A DNA stretch of 64,000 bases from Paraescarpia echinospica (Eukaryota; Annelida; Polychaeta; Sabellida; Siboglinidae), in assembly GCA_020002185.1 (NCBI GenBank), contig CM034533.1, forward strand, positions 55,049,486 through 55,113,485. The letters run 5' to 3'. Position 1 is the first letter of the stretch. The number at the start of each line of letters is the position of its first letter. Made by a program: the position numbers and the translations under genes. The notes beneath the pieces are model-generated. The model was not told the DNA's origin. It made no database searches and was given only the letters and a program-made list of their open reading frames with translations. This document shows, piece after piece, positions 22,501 through 37,500 of this stretch.

Positions 22501-25500
22501 GCCATTACATTGGTGTCACACTTGCTTCAAACCACCCCCTCTTAATGCCATTACATTGGTGTCACACTTGCTTCAAACCACCCCCACCTAACGCCATTAC
22601 ATTGGTGTGACACTTGTTTCAAACCACCCCCACCTAATGCCATTACATTGGTGTCACACTTGCTTCAAACCACCCCCACCTAACACCATTACATTGGTGC
22701 GACACTTGCTTCAAACTACCCCCACCTAATGCCATTACATTGGTGTGACACTTGCTTCAAACCACCCCCACCTAATGTCATTACATTGGTGTGACACTTG
22801 CTTCAAACCACCCCCACCTAATGCCATTACATTGGTGTGACACTTGTTTCAAACCATCCCCACCTAATGCCATTACATTGGTGTGACACTTGCTTCAAAC
22901 CACCCCCACCTAATGCCATTACATTGGAGTCAGACTTGCTTCAAACCACCCCCACCTAACGCCATTACATTGGTGTGACACTTGCTTCAAACCACCCCCA
23001 CCTAATGCCATTACATTGGTGTGACACTTGCTTCAAACCACCCCCACCTAATGCCATTACATTGGTGTGACACTTGTTTCAAACCATCCCCACCTAATGC
23101 CATTACATTGGTGTGACACTTGCTTCAAACCACCCCCACCTAACGCCATTATATTGGTGTCACACTTGCTTCAAACCACCCCCACCTCCTAACGCCATTA
23201 CATTTGTGTGACACTTGCTTCAAACCACCCCCACCTAATGCCATTACATTGGTGTGACACTTGCTTCAAACCACCCCCACTTAACGCCATTACATTGGTG
23301 TGACACTTGCTTCAAACCACCCCCACCTAATGCCATTACATTGGTGTGACACTTGCTTCAAACCACCCCCACCTAATGCCATTACATTGGAGTCAGACTT
23401 GCTTCAAACCACCCCCACCTAACGCCATTACATTGGTGTGACACTTGCTTCAAACCACCCCTACCTAATGCCATTACATTGGTGTGACACTTGCTTCAAA
23501 CCATCCCCACCTAACACCATTACATTGGTGTGACACTTGTTTCAAACCATCCCCACCTAACGCCATTACATTGGTGTGGCACTTGCTTCAAACCACCCCC
23601 ACCTAATGCCATTACATTGGTGTGACACTTGCTTCAAACCACCCCCACCTAATGCCATTACATTGGTGTGACACTTGCTTCAAACCACCCCCACCTAATG
23701 CCATTACATTGGTGTCACACTTGCTTCAAACCACCCCCACCTAATGCCATTACATTGGTGTCACACTTGCTTCAAACCACCCCCTCTTAATGCCATTACA
23801 TTGGTGTCACACTTGCTTCAAACCACCCCCACCTAACGCCATTACATTGGTGTGACACTTGCTTCAAACCACCCCCACCTAACGCCATTACATTAGTGTA
23901 ACACTTGCTTCAAACCATCCCCACCTAACGCCATTACATTGGTGTGACACTTGCTTCAAACCATACCCCCACCTAATGCCATTACGTTGGTGTGACACTT
24001 GTGTTTTTATGATCCAAAATAGATAGTAGTGTTGATTTATATTATCGTATCTCACGCACTAGGTGGCATCACCCCCGACGTACTGCTTAACATATTCTGT
24101 GAACTCATGAGACCTTCCCCCTGTCCATATTAAAACGTGGTTTTTATTAGCAAACGGCCGCTACAGACACCGATACGTACTCAGCCTCTCTTGCACAGTT
24201 GCGAGTGCGTGTGACACGGGGGTCATGTCAAGGTAATTGAGTTCATCGGGGTCATGGCCACTGCTGGTGGACGATATCGATGTGGCCATCTCCAGGTAAC
24301 TGCTGCTGGCTGTAACAGGCAATGACAAACACATATATAGACCAACACCAGTCCTTTTGAACTTTTCTAGCATTGAGAAGAATGTCACAGGTAACAATTC
24401 AGACTGAACTCTGCACTGGAGGTAACAAACTCAACGTTCGAAGGAAACTACGTCTTATGCCCTAGTTTGACACTATGGGAAACCTCCTTCAAAATGCATA
24501 CGTCTTGGATTTTGCTGTTTCAAGTCAATAACTGTATTCCAGTACATTACATCAATATAAAAGTCTAGACTATAATGACTGGAACCTGTTAGTATACGCC
24601 ATATTTCTCCAGTGACGACCCAGCGGTGATGTATATAATGCACCACTATTCATAATACTTTGTAATATTGCATTATATAATTATATCTACATTATAACAT
24701 ACTGAGTGCTGAACCACTTTTTGTTAGAGGAGGAAACAGTGGTTTATATGGCAGCTTGCCACTTCCAAAGGTGTGGCCTCAGGTCTGACTACTGATGAGA
24801 TGGATAATGACGTCACATCATACGTCTTCAGGTCGCGCAATTATCCAAGCTTGCTATTTGGGCAACTGAGTGAGAGCTTGGCCATTTTTGTAAACACTGA
24901 ACAAATGAATAAAACAGTTGTTTCTGCTCCGCTAAAATATATTTGGGTAGTAAATTTATTCATCCTTGGAAGCCATGGGTGGTGACTATACATACACTAC
25001 CCCAGGCAGATCTCCTATGCATTGTTTGGAAAGTAGCGGAATCAAACTTATAACTGACTGGCAAGTGACGTTATTGGCTGAGCCTACATTCCGAGTACCG
25101 AGACTGATCTAACCAGCAGCGCCCCCTGGCGTGCGAGGATGAATACATTAGAATATATATATATAGTTTATACTGAATAACACAATTTCACACACAAAAA
25201 TCAAATAGACAACCTCCCTTTAATAAAAGATGCCATCTTCATATTGCTTGTATTACAGTAGGAATGAGATGTAACCAGGGCCTACCTGGCTGACTACTGA
25301 CAGGGGACATGTCCATATACTCGTCACCGTCACCGCAAGTGGACACTGGCAGACTCCCTGATGTGCTGCCCCCTGGTGTCAAGGGGTGCTGCAAGGCCGT
25401 TGGTTCCATGGCCATGTATGAAGTGCCACCACTGTCTGGTTGGTCGATGCTGGAACTCGTGCTAAAATCTGCAAACAACCATATTTGTGGACGTACACAA

Positions 25501-28500
25501 TACTTTCTTCACAAGGTCCATGTGACATACTGTGGTATTCTTTCAAGAGATACTTAAATTCTTAATTCAATTTTTCGCTTAATTTCACCTTCAAAAACAA
25601 TCACTGGATATCTACGGTATGTTCAGTTTCAATCTATGACACGACACATGCATTGCATTGATGTGGACAATTAATTTAATCATGTGTCTAATAATTTCAT
25701 CAAAACTCTACAACAAACTTGCATAAATGAACCAGCATATTGCAGCTGATGCTAGACATGTTTGTGGCAAACTGTGTTTGAAACGAACAAACACAATCAT
25801 GAATGAGTAGTGGACTTTGTTACTTGTTTTTTAGAATAATTTATATAATCTTCTTAAGACTAAAATTTTGAAGGCCTACTGCCCTCCAGGTTGTGTTTAA
25901 TAAGCCTCAATCATTGTTAGTAATTTCAATTTTTAGCCCACAAAATTTTTTTAAATGCTCATATTATAAACAACTTTATTGGCAATATAATAGCTGCATG
26001 GTTTAACCACAAAGCACTTTGAAGTTGAGTACAGGCAAGATGTTCCCACATTCAAGATAACAAATTCAGTGAACTGCCTGTTAATAATTAGCACTGCAGC
26101 TGATTGCAGGTGATGAAATCAGGGGCTTAGCCAGAGACCCTTCTGCCAGTCTTGAAGACTGGCAGATGACTGGCCAAGATGGGTGATTAAAACTGATAAG
26201 ACTCCTGAAATTTAGAGGAGGCCAACTGGCCACTAGATCAACTAATAATTTTAAGTCTAGATGCCCACATTAATGATTATCATTGGCACTACTGGAAGTG
26301 AAACTTATGAAATGGATCAGTATGATGTAAACATATGCCTCAAATGACTCGGGTTTATCGGTGAAAAAACTAAACTGGCCAATAATGGCTTTGATTGATG
26401 TGAATTGCTTCAACACAAGCCGTTCGTGTGCTAAAAGGTACACTTTATATTAATTCAAGACCAGCAAAAAATATTTCTGGCTAAGGGCCCAAATAGAATA
26501 GACAATCTTCCTTTAAAAAGAAAGATGGTAACAGAACGATCTCCCTTTAACGTGAAAGAGGGTAATGGAACAAAGAACCTCCCTGTAAAGAGGAAGAGGG
26601 GTAAGTGGGACTGACCTTTCTCGGTGGGCAATGTCATGAGAAAGTACTGGGAAGGCTCCTCCCGGCTGACTCGCTCCGGGTGTCTGTCAGACAGAGACAG
26701 TCACAGTCAAACAACATCCCAAGCAGTCTAATACTAATACTCTATAATAATAATAAGTAATTTATTTCCAACAAACAACAGCACAAATTCTATCATTTCA
26801 TAATACAACACAATTTCCAACATGTAAAAAAATGGGCCAAGTGGCCCTGAAGTCCTTTGGACTAATACGTCTACATGTAACCCCTGACCAAATGAGTGAT
26901 AAGTCGGAAACATTTTGACATTGTTTTCTTACATCCTTGTAAAGGTTTGGTAGGGTGCTTTACACAGTTTCAAAAATTATGACTGCTACAAAAATTGGCA
27001 AAGTTATGGAGCATTGAACATGGTAGGCGTCAAAAAGTGAAAATGAAGAAAACGGCTGTTGAAGTTTTATATTATATATGCAAATGGACTGCATGACATT
27101 CAAATGTGGCACACAGCGTGTATGTTATGTTGCAATAATACACTGGAAGTACAAATGTGCTGCTACAAAAACTTATCAAGTTATGCTAGATTATGTCTTT
27201 ATGTGTAAAACTAAGAGGACAGATTATTTGAGAGCAAAAGGTAGACTCACTGTTTGACACAGTTTAAAACCTACAGGCAACTGTCCAGTTTAACAGGAGT
27301 CTATCAAACAATAGCAGGCACTACCACATCAAATGTCTATCAAAAATTAGAGAAAAAGTTACTGAACAGTTTTTGAAAAAAACAGCCCCACTGAACTAAT
27401 TATAGTTATTGTTAAGATGTTTAACCTAGTTCTATTATCTGACATTGTCCCAACAGATTGGTGTATTGGGATCATTATGCCTATATAATTATTATATAAA
27501 CATAGCAGCAGAAACTGGGACAGTGTGACTGCTGCCTGGCTAAATGGATGCAATGGTGCTTTGAAGTTAGTTCTTCTGCCAACTATCCTTTTCACACAAG
27601 CCTATAGGTTTAGTAGCTGCCAGCACACTACTGAGCATAAACTACCATGCAGGTGTGCAAACATGCTGATGTATTTGAATTTGACCCACTAATTAACTGT
27701 CCACCAAGCAGTAGCAGAACAGTTTATAATAATAATAATCCACAAGTTAAGTGGCAGTGATCTTCCTTTTATCATTCATGTGATGTTTATTGTGAGCAGG
27801 GCGAACAAATGTGACCCATCTTAACAAAATTAGTCGGATGTCAGCAAATCTGATTTTCCGTAAATGCCGTTTATGTGAACAAATCGTGAATCCATCGATT
27901 TTGAGATTTCCCCTGAAAATTATTCTTTGGTATTCGTTTTATCAATTGCTACTCTAGCTACCCACTAATTAACTCTGTTTTGTGTATTTTAAAGCGATTT
28001 TTGTAGAGCTATGCGAAGTGTTCCACTCGATTTCCTTAAAATAACGCAAAAAATGCCAGTTTTTGCACGCGTTCGCAACTGCTAATTTTGGGACGCTCGT
28101 AACATATGGGATATCACCACGAAGCTTGACGCGTCATCTTCCCATATATGGGCATACATATGCTAATAACTACATTCTGTGACCTCCAGAGAGCTTGGAA
28201 GATGGTAACTAAGGTACATTTCATGAAACATAACGAATAATTTGCATCAACTTTGACGGCCGTTTTCTGGGTTTGAAGGTTTCTACCCCACATGTGTTTG
28301 TTAAGCCATAACTTCAGTTAAGATCAAGATATCTTCTTACATTATACACCATGTGAAAGCAGAGATTCTGCTCTTTCCAACGCTACTAATAACTCAATAT
28401 TAAAAATTTCTGACATGCGACTCATTTCGTTAAGATGGGTCACAAATGGTTATCATAAGTAGACAGGTACAGAAAGAAACTGACGTTTTCTATCAAAAGA

Positions 28501-31500
28501 ACACGTTTGCCTAGCAATGGCATGTATTTCCTGTTGTTGCCGTTTCTCCGCATGTGACAGATGTTTTGGGAAGGGGAATAGTGTTCTGTTTCTGGTACAA
28601 CAGTGTGTTGACCCAAGCCTCTGCCAGTGACCAATTACAGATTAGTCACACTTTCATCAGCCAGCCACAGTGAGGTGTGACATATGTTGTGGGAAAAGGG
28701 ATTAGTTGAACAAAAGGACTGGAAGCCTGCTATATCTGCTGCTACAGTAGACCATTTAGTTAGCAAATTTAGCATTTTAGGGGACCTTTGGAGCCTATAG
28801 AGTGATTCAATCAAATACAGATTTCTTGTGTACAGTGGCACTACCACATGAAATGTCTATGCAAAATTAGAGAAAAAGTTACTTAACAGTTTTTGAAAAA
28901 ATAGGCAAAATGTGAAAATTTACCAGTTTTGGGGTCCTTTTGGGGGGTCATTAGGTACCCTTAGAATGATTCAATCAAATACAGATTTTTTGTGTACAGT
29001 GACACTACCACATGAAATGTATACGCAAAATTAGAGAAAAAGTTGCTGAACAGTTTTTTTTTTAAATAGGCAAAATGTTACATTTTTACAAGTTTTGGGG
29101 TCCTTGGAGGCCCTAGGGAACCCTTAGAATGATTCAATCAAATACAGATTTCTCGTGCATAGTGGCAGTGCCCTAAGATATGTCTATGGAAAATTAGAGA
29201 AAAAGTTGCTGAACGGTTTCTGAGATATGGCAGTTAACAGCGGACGGCAGACGCAGAGTGATGGCAATAGTCCCTTGGACCTTCAGCCAAAGGACTAAAA
29301 TTAAATAAACAATACAGGGTTGATGGGAAGGGGATGAACAGAAGTGTGCTACTTATCTATGGTTCACCCCCAACCAGTATAGTTATGTATGATACAAACA
29401 CAATATTTTACAATCAATATAATTTACAAATCCACGTATAATGTATACAGTACATACAAAATATAATGTTTAAATCTTATTTTTTTACATCTAATATATA
29501 GAGAAGATGGACCGTGTAGGATTTTTAAACACTTGTAACGCTCTCTAAAGGGAGTTTTTTCGTTCGTGTTTATCGTATGGCTACCAACTCGACAAGCTTA
29601 CACTTCTCTCGTAGCCACGTCCCATGTGCTGCATTTGTCTTGAATTATTGTATATCATGTGGATGAGGAAAATAAATTTATTTACTATGATACAAAGTAT
29701 AAAGTAATCTATTTAACATACCGACTGCCGAAATGTGTTTAATCAACTATTTACTTACTATGATACACAGTATAAACTACCAGTAGTCTATTTAACACAC
29801 TGACTGCGAAATGTGTTTTAATCAACCATTTGTTATTGTTGAAACTGAAGTGTTTTGGGAGGACACAGTGTGTTCACCAGGCAGCACACCACTTCTGAGG
29901 GCATCACATCACGTCCAAAGCCATGATGACAGTATAAAACAATGACATTAGAAGCTCTGCCCCAAATGGGTCATGACCTTGCTCGCAATCATCCGAGCTC
30001 ACTCTGGAATTTTAGTGATAGTGTGTGCCTTTTTTTATTAAAATATCTGGACAGTACGTACATTAGAATACATATACATCACACTGTATAACAGGATTTT
30101 ACCATAAAATTAAACGGACAACCTCCTATTCAATAACAGCCATCCCCATCTACAACCTTCCCTTTTTATAGTACTGTAATTAATACAACAAAGATCATCA
30201 ACTGCAAATACGATAATGCAATTTAAGCACGGATAGATATAAAACCCATCATCCATAAGTTGTACAGTAGAACGTCACTATTAATGTCACCTATGTACAG
30301 TAGAACCACACTATTAATGTCACCTATGTACAGTGGAACCTCACTATTAAGGTCACCTATGTACAGTGGAACCTCACTATTAAGGTCACATATGTACAGT
30401 AGAACCCCACTACTAAGGTCACCTATGTACAGTGGAACCTCACTATTAATGTCACCTATGTACAGTGGAACCTCACTATTAATTTCACCTATGTACAGTA
30501 GAACCTCACTATTAATGTCACCTATGTACAGTGGAACCTCACTATTAATGTCACCTATGTACAGTGGAACCTCACTATTAATGTCACCTGTGTACAGTGG
30601 AACCTCACTATTAATGTCACCTATGTACAGTAGAACCTCATTACTAAGGTCACCTATGTATATTGGAACCTCACTATTAATGTCACCTATGTACAGTAGA
30701 ACCTCACTACTAAGGTCACCTATGTACAGTGGAACCTCACTATTAATGTCACCTGTGTACAGTGGAATCTCACTATTAATGTCACATATGTACAGTAGAA
30801 CCTCACTACTAATGTCACCTATGTACAGTGGAACCTCACTATTAATGTCACCTATGTACAGTAGAACCTCACTACTAAGGTCACCTATGTACAGTGGAAC
30901 CTCACTATTAATGTCACCTGTGTACAGTGGAATCTCATGTCACATATGTACAGTAGAACCTCACTACTAATGTCACCTATGTACAGTGGAACCTCACTAT
31001 TAATGTCACCTATGTACAGTAGAACCTCACTACTAAGGTCACCTATGTACAGTGGAACCTCACTATTAATGTCACCTGTGTACAGTGGAATCTCACTATT
31101 AATGTCACATATGTACAGTAGAACCTCACTACTAATGTCACCTATGTACAGTGGAACCTCACTATTAATGTCACCTATGTACAGTAGAACCTCACTACTA
31201 AGGTCACCTATGTACAGTGGAACCTCACTATTAATGTCACCTGCGTACAGTGGAACCTGCCTACTAATGTCACCTATGTACAGTAGAACCTCACTACTAA
31301 GGTCACCTATGTACAGTGGAACCTCACTACTAAGGTCACCTATGTACAGTGGAACCTCACTACTAAGGTCACGTATGTACAGTGGAACCTCACTATTAAT
31401 GTCACCTATGTACAGTGGAACCTCACTACTAAGGTCACCTATGTACAGTGGAACCTCATTATTAATGTCACCTATGTACAGTAGAACCTCACTACTAAGG

Positions 31501-34500
31501 TCACCTATGTACAGTAGAACCTCACTACTAAGGTCACCTATGTACAGTGGAACCTCACTATTAATGTCACCTATGTACAGTGGAACCTCACTATTAATTT
31601 CACCTATGTACAGTAGAACCTCACTATTAATGTCACCTATGTACAGTGGAACCTCACTATTAATGTCACCTATGTACAGTGGAACCTCACTATTAATGTC
31701 ACCTGTGTACAGTGGAACCTCACTATTAATGTCACCTATGTACAGTAGAACCTCATTACTAAGGTCACCTATGTATATTGGAACCTCACTATTAATGTCA
31801 CCTATGTACAGTAGAACCTCACTACTAAGGTCACCTATGTACAGTGGAACCTCACTATTAATGTCACCTGTGTACAGTGGAATCTCACTATTAATGTCAC
31901 ATATGTACAGTAGAACCTCACTACTAATGTCACCTATGTACAGTGGAACCTCACTATTAATGTCACCTATGTACAGTAGAACCTCACTACTAAGGTCACC
32001 TATGTACAGTGGAACCTCACTATTAATGTCACCTGCGTACAGTGGAACCTGCCTACTAATGTCACCTATGTACAGTAGAACCTCACTACTAAGGTCACCT
32101 ATGTACAGTGGAACCTCACTACTAAGGTCACCTATGTACAGTGGAACCTCACTACTAAGGTCACGTATGTACAGTGGAACCTCACTATTAATGTCACCTA
32201 TGTACAGTGGAACCTCACTACTAAGGTCACCTATGTACAGTGGAACCTCATTATTAATGTCACCTATGTACAGTAGAACCTCACTACTAAGGTCACCTAT
32301 GTACAGTAGAACCTCACTACTAAGGTCACCTATGTACAGTGGAACCTCACTATTAATGTCACCTATGTACAGTAGAACCTCACTACTAAGGCCACCTATG
32401 TACAGTGGAACCTCACTACTAAGGTCACCTATGGACAGTAGAACCTCACTATTAATGTCACCTATGTACAGTAGAATCTCACCATTAAGGTCACCTATGG
32501 ACAGTATAACCTCACTATTAATGTCACCTATGTATAGTACAACCACACTATTAAGGTCACCTATGTACAGTAGAACCTCACTACTAAGTTCACTTGTGTA
32601 CAGTAGAACCTCACTATTAAGGTCACATATGTACAGTGGAACCTCAATATTAAGGTCACATATGTACAGTAGGACCTCACTATTAAGATCACCTATGTAC
32701 AGTAGAACCTCACTATTAAGGTACCATATGTGCAGTAGAACCTCACTATTAAGGTCACCTATGTACAGTAGAACCTCACTATTAAGGTCACATATGTGCA
32801 GTAGAACCTCACTATTAAGGTCACCTAAGTACAGTAGAACCTCACTATTAAGGTCACATATGTACAGTATAACCTCACTATTAAGGTCACATATGTACAG
32901 TAGAACCTCACTATTACGGTCACCTATGTACAGTAGAACCTCACTATTAATGTCACCTATGTACAGTAGAACCTCACTACTAAGTTCACCTATGTACAGT
33001 AGAACCTCACTATTAAGGTCACATATGTGCAGTAGAATCTCACTATTAATGTCACATATGTACAGTTGAACCTCACTACTAAGTTCACCTATGTACAGTG
33101 GAACCTCACTATTAAGGTCACATATGTACAGTAGAACCTCACTATTAATGTCACATATGTACTGTAGAACCTCACTATTAAGGTCACATATGTGCAGTAG
33201 AACCTCACTATTAATGCCACCTATGTACAGTAGAACCTCACTATTAAGGTCACATATGTACTGTAGAACCTCACTATTAAGGTCACATATGTGCAGTAGA
33301 ACCTCACTATTAAGGTCACATATGTACAGTAGAACCTCACTATTAAGGTCACATATGTACAGTAGAACCTCACTATTAAGGTCACATATGTACAATAGAA
33401 CCTTACTGTTAAGGTCACTCTCAGGACTGGACAAAATGTCAAGGTGACTATACTTTATTGTTACAGAAACAGTTCAGGACTATCCTGATGTGACCTTAAT
33501 TGTGAGGTGGCTGTATTACCAAGGCGTAAAGCAAAGTTCGATGGTAATAGCAAGTGAACAAAGTTCAATACCCGGACCGGGCAGGCATGGTATATTTGGT
33601 GCAAAACCCTGGCTCTCAACATTGGGGACTGTGCATCCATCATGACTCAGAGATGATGTTAATGTCGGCCGCGTCTCAACTTGGGACGTAAAAGAACCAC
33701 TGAGGACGATAAGCACCCTGGCAGTGACCACCTTCATTGTCAGCACAGAGAGGTCGGCTTGGCGATAATGTTCTGAAAACAGGCTGACTAGTTGAATGAG
33801 ACCATAGCATTGTAAGTACAATATATAGAGACTAGTCAGTTACAGAACACTGCCGAGTGCTGGAAACAACAAGAGAACTAAAAACGTGCTTACGGTACGG
33901 GGCTGGCTGCGACGGGAGAATGTGAGATGACGCTGTGGCGGGCTCGCAGGGTCGAAGACATCCCCGGTGAGTGTGACTGTCTCCGGATGAGGGGACTGGC
34001 AACACCAACACGGCTTCATTTAAAGGAAAACAAAAGGCAATGTTTTGGTGTTAAGCATCTAAAAGAGTTAATACAAACTAACAATTTCCAACTACAATCA
34101 AATTTTTAACGTCAGCGGTTTACCAGGAAAACATTTTTGAACACACAACTACCGAATTTCTATGGACTAACGCCATTGTTAGAAGAAAGTGACGTCACAC
34201 TGTCGGAACTCACTTCAGTAAAGTTTCTGCGTACTATTTGTTCCCAACTCCATTAGGTGGCGCTATGGTAAGTTTACCAATTAAACTATGTGCGCATGCG
34301 CTGTGACTGTAAATAAGATGGCTTTCCAATTCTTCGGAAGACAACGAAAACCAAATCGATTTCGAAGCAGCTGGTTACCGGTTTGAACCACAAAAACAAG
34401 GGCCTGTATTGGAAGATAGGGCAGAGGCGGGTGCCGCTGGGCACGAACAGGAAGGCCCACGGGCAGTAGAAATGTCGAGGCGCATACCATGCCGAGATGA

Positions 34501-37500
34501 AATTGACTGGTGTCGGTGTGGAAAATGCCGCACCGATCTCCTTGTTCAGGAACAAGAACTGAATATGTCTGCTGCCAGGAGGCAGTTGCTACTCGACAGC
34601 AACGCTGTTGGTGAAGGTAATTATTAATCTGCGTATGAACAGCAAGAGATGATCGCTCGGGCCGGGACAAATCACTTGTCTTACATTTGCCATTTGGGAT
34701 TGGTTGACGTTTAACTTAGTTAGATCTCACTCTCAGTGCCACTGGACTCAGTGTTTGAACTTTGACATGACGAATACCACCCATGGCTGTACCTTCACTT
34801 TTTAAAAGAAATGTAGTTGAATGGTTCCATGATTCATGTGAACTAAAATTGTACAGGGCAGAACTATGATAGAGTATGAACAATATTTGGCAGTACTACT
34901 TTTTAAACACATGGCAGGTAGATAGATTATTTTTAACTTTATGCATACTGCAATTCTTTTGCCCAAAGTTTACATTGGCTCTTATGAATAAAATATACCT
35001 TGAACATTTTTCAGCCAGTGCCCCCATTTGTTTTAGTGACAAAGAAAATGACCACCGTTTTGTGCAAATATTGACACATTTCAAAACGGCCTTCCTTAAT
35101 CTGCATTATATTTCTATGGACCCATGTATAATACTGGGATGAATACAGTTAGAGGATCGTGATGCATTCTTTGTGATTTTTTCAGAATAATAATCCATGT
35201 TTGCTTACCATTCGTGTAAAACTATTATTTAAAGGCTTAATTCTTTGTTACAGGTGGACTGCTGTGTATTACAAACAGCAGGGGATTTAGAAGTCTTTGT
35301 TTGGAGCAGGTGATGCTGCAGAATGGGAATTATGCCGTCCAACAAACAAGTATGTATATATGTGCATGCATTGTTACAAGACCAGTGAAATGTGTTGTTA
35401 AATATTTATTGAAATGTATTAATAATGAACACAATACATCATAGTAGCACTAGCAGTACAAATATATATAATTTTATCAGCAATCTCATGCCTGATGCCC
35501 AAATTATTAACAATCTTCCAGGGAAATTACTTAGTGGACTTACCATACGTCATCTACCATCCACATGCAAGCAAATTCACATCATTGAACTGACTACCAT
35601 TTGAACCTAACATCAAGAAAGATCATGTATTCAAAATTAACAAGTATGTCGCACTAATCCATGATGTAAACAATAACGGAATAAAATCAGAATAACATGC
35701 ATTGAAATAGGTTGCAGAGGCTATGTATCTGAACCCAACAAATCTAAGACAACCTCCTTAAAATCTCTTGGAATAAAACCACCAACAAAACAACTAATTC
35801 AATCGTATGCTTGTCTAAACTAGCCCTGCTAACGCCATTCACCCTTTCTAAATGTAAAGACGAACCACACTGGTTTGACCCAAGAATGATTTAAATATGA
35901 TGACCATCACCCTAATATGACAATAATTAAAAAATAAAATTCCCCTCAACAGCAAGTAATCCTACATAAATGTGTTCATTTTCAATATGACTTACTTTAA
36001 CCGTTAGTCATTATTTACCTTAGCCTGCTACAATATACTACTATACATAGTTATTTACTGTATTCACACAAATATGTTATGTTTTTTGGAAGACATCACT
36101 AAGTGGGTAGATGAGGGATCACCAGTAGATATCATCTACTTAGATTTTCAAAAAGCTTTCAACAAAGTACCACATCAAAGATTACTGCTGAAACTAAAGG
36201 CCCATGGCATAGGAAATGGTATAATAAACTGGATAGAACAATGGCTGATTGACAGAAGACAACGTGTAGTAGTTGATGGGGAGGCTTCAAACTGGAAATC
36301 GGTATTGAGTGGGGTACCACAGGAATCAAGTACTAGGACCCAGACCTGGGGCCGAAGTACTCGGTATTCATGTACTCGAGTACATTTTTGAAGTACTCGT
36401 ACTCATGATACTTATGGGTCATGTACTCGTACTCATTGTACTCAGATTTTATGAGTACATTACGAGTACATCTGAGTACTTTCTCAATATGTACAGGGGA
36501 AAATAAATATATTTGATTATAAAATGAGATTTTCCTTAAATATTTAAATGTTCAACTATTTGTTAAATACTTTGTTATTTCTGATAGTATACAACCTTAC
36601 CATCCCTACACATCCCAGTACATCCTCATTCTCTGATAACAATGACTATGATACCCAAACATGGCAACAGGCAGCACCTTTTCCCAGTCAGAAACACCCT
36701 GTTAAGCAAACAATAATTGTAGGCTAGCAGGTCAGGCCATAAACCTGTTTGTTTAATTAAGCCATAAAGAGTCAATTAGCAGTTAACCCACCAGTTAGAC
36801 AGGAAATGCCTTTGATGTACTCTGGAGACCATGCCACTTGGCACTGGCTGACAGTGCTAACTGCTAAGAACAAGAACTGCCAGTCTTCCTCTGTAGAAGT
36901 AAGGTGGCTCAAGTCAGACTGTCTCCTACACTAGCATAATCCCATGCCAGCAGCCTGGCTAAAAAGTCCAAAGGGGATGCTGAGCCTGTTATGTGGACAT
37001 GTGCTAACCCTCTCAACAACTAGTAGTCTACAATCAGAAAATATAAATTGCAAACTTATAACGTCAGCAGATGAACGTGAGGTGAACGAATACCTCAGTC
37101 AGCCATGTACAGATTGAAGAAGAAGAAGGTAAGTTCTTATATAGCGCAGTATCCAGTCCTCAGGACGGCTTAAACCGCTTAACACTTTACTCCCTGGCAG
37201 ACCTGTTCAATCGAACACCATCTCAACTTCTCTGGGAAGCATCCAGAGAAGTCGAGTGACCTCACAGTGACCCACTGCAGTTCTGAGTTTTCCAACTCTG
37301 GCTCAGTTGGTCCCTCACCATCTCAGCATGCCAGCCTCATCAGCCCCAGTTGAAAGGGTATTTAGCATAGCGGAGAAAGTATTCTGCCCTGAACAGTGCA
37401 GCCTGAAAGACTCAACCTGTGAAGAACTCATGTTCATTCGGTGCAATGGCAAATAGATGATAAGATCATAGGATGCCACTGAAATGAATGCCAATGAAGT

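Noticed and set aside
21699..24004. CRISPR-like array
   Set aside because: Units are head-to-tail with no unique spacers, in an animal intron.
30885..33434. 849-codon minus-strand and 710-codon plus-strand open frames
   Set aside because: Both are periodic read-throughs of a 33-bp minisatellite whose unit length is a multiple of three and lacks stops. No domain, splice context or codon constraint.
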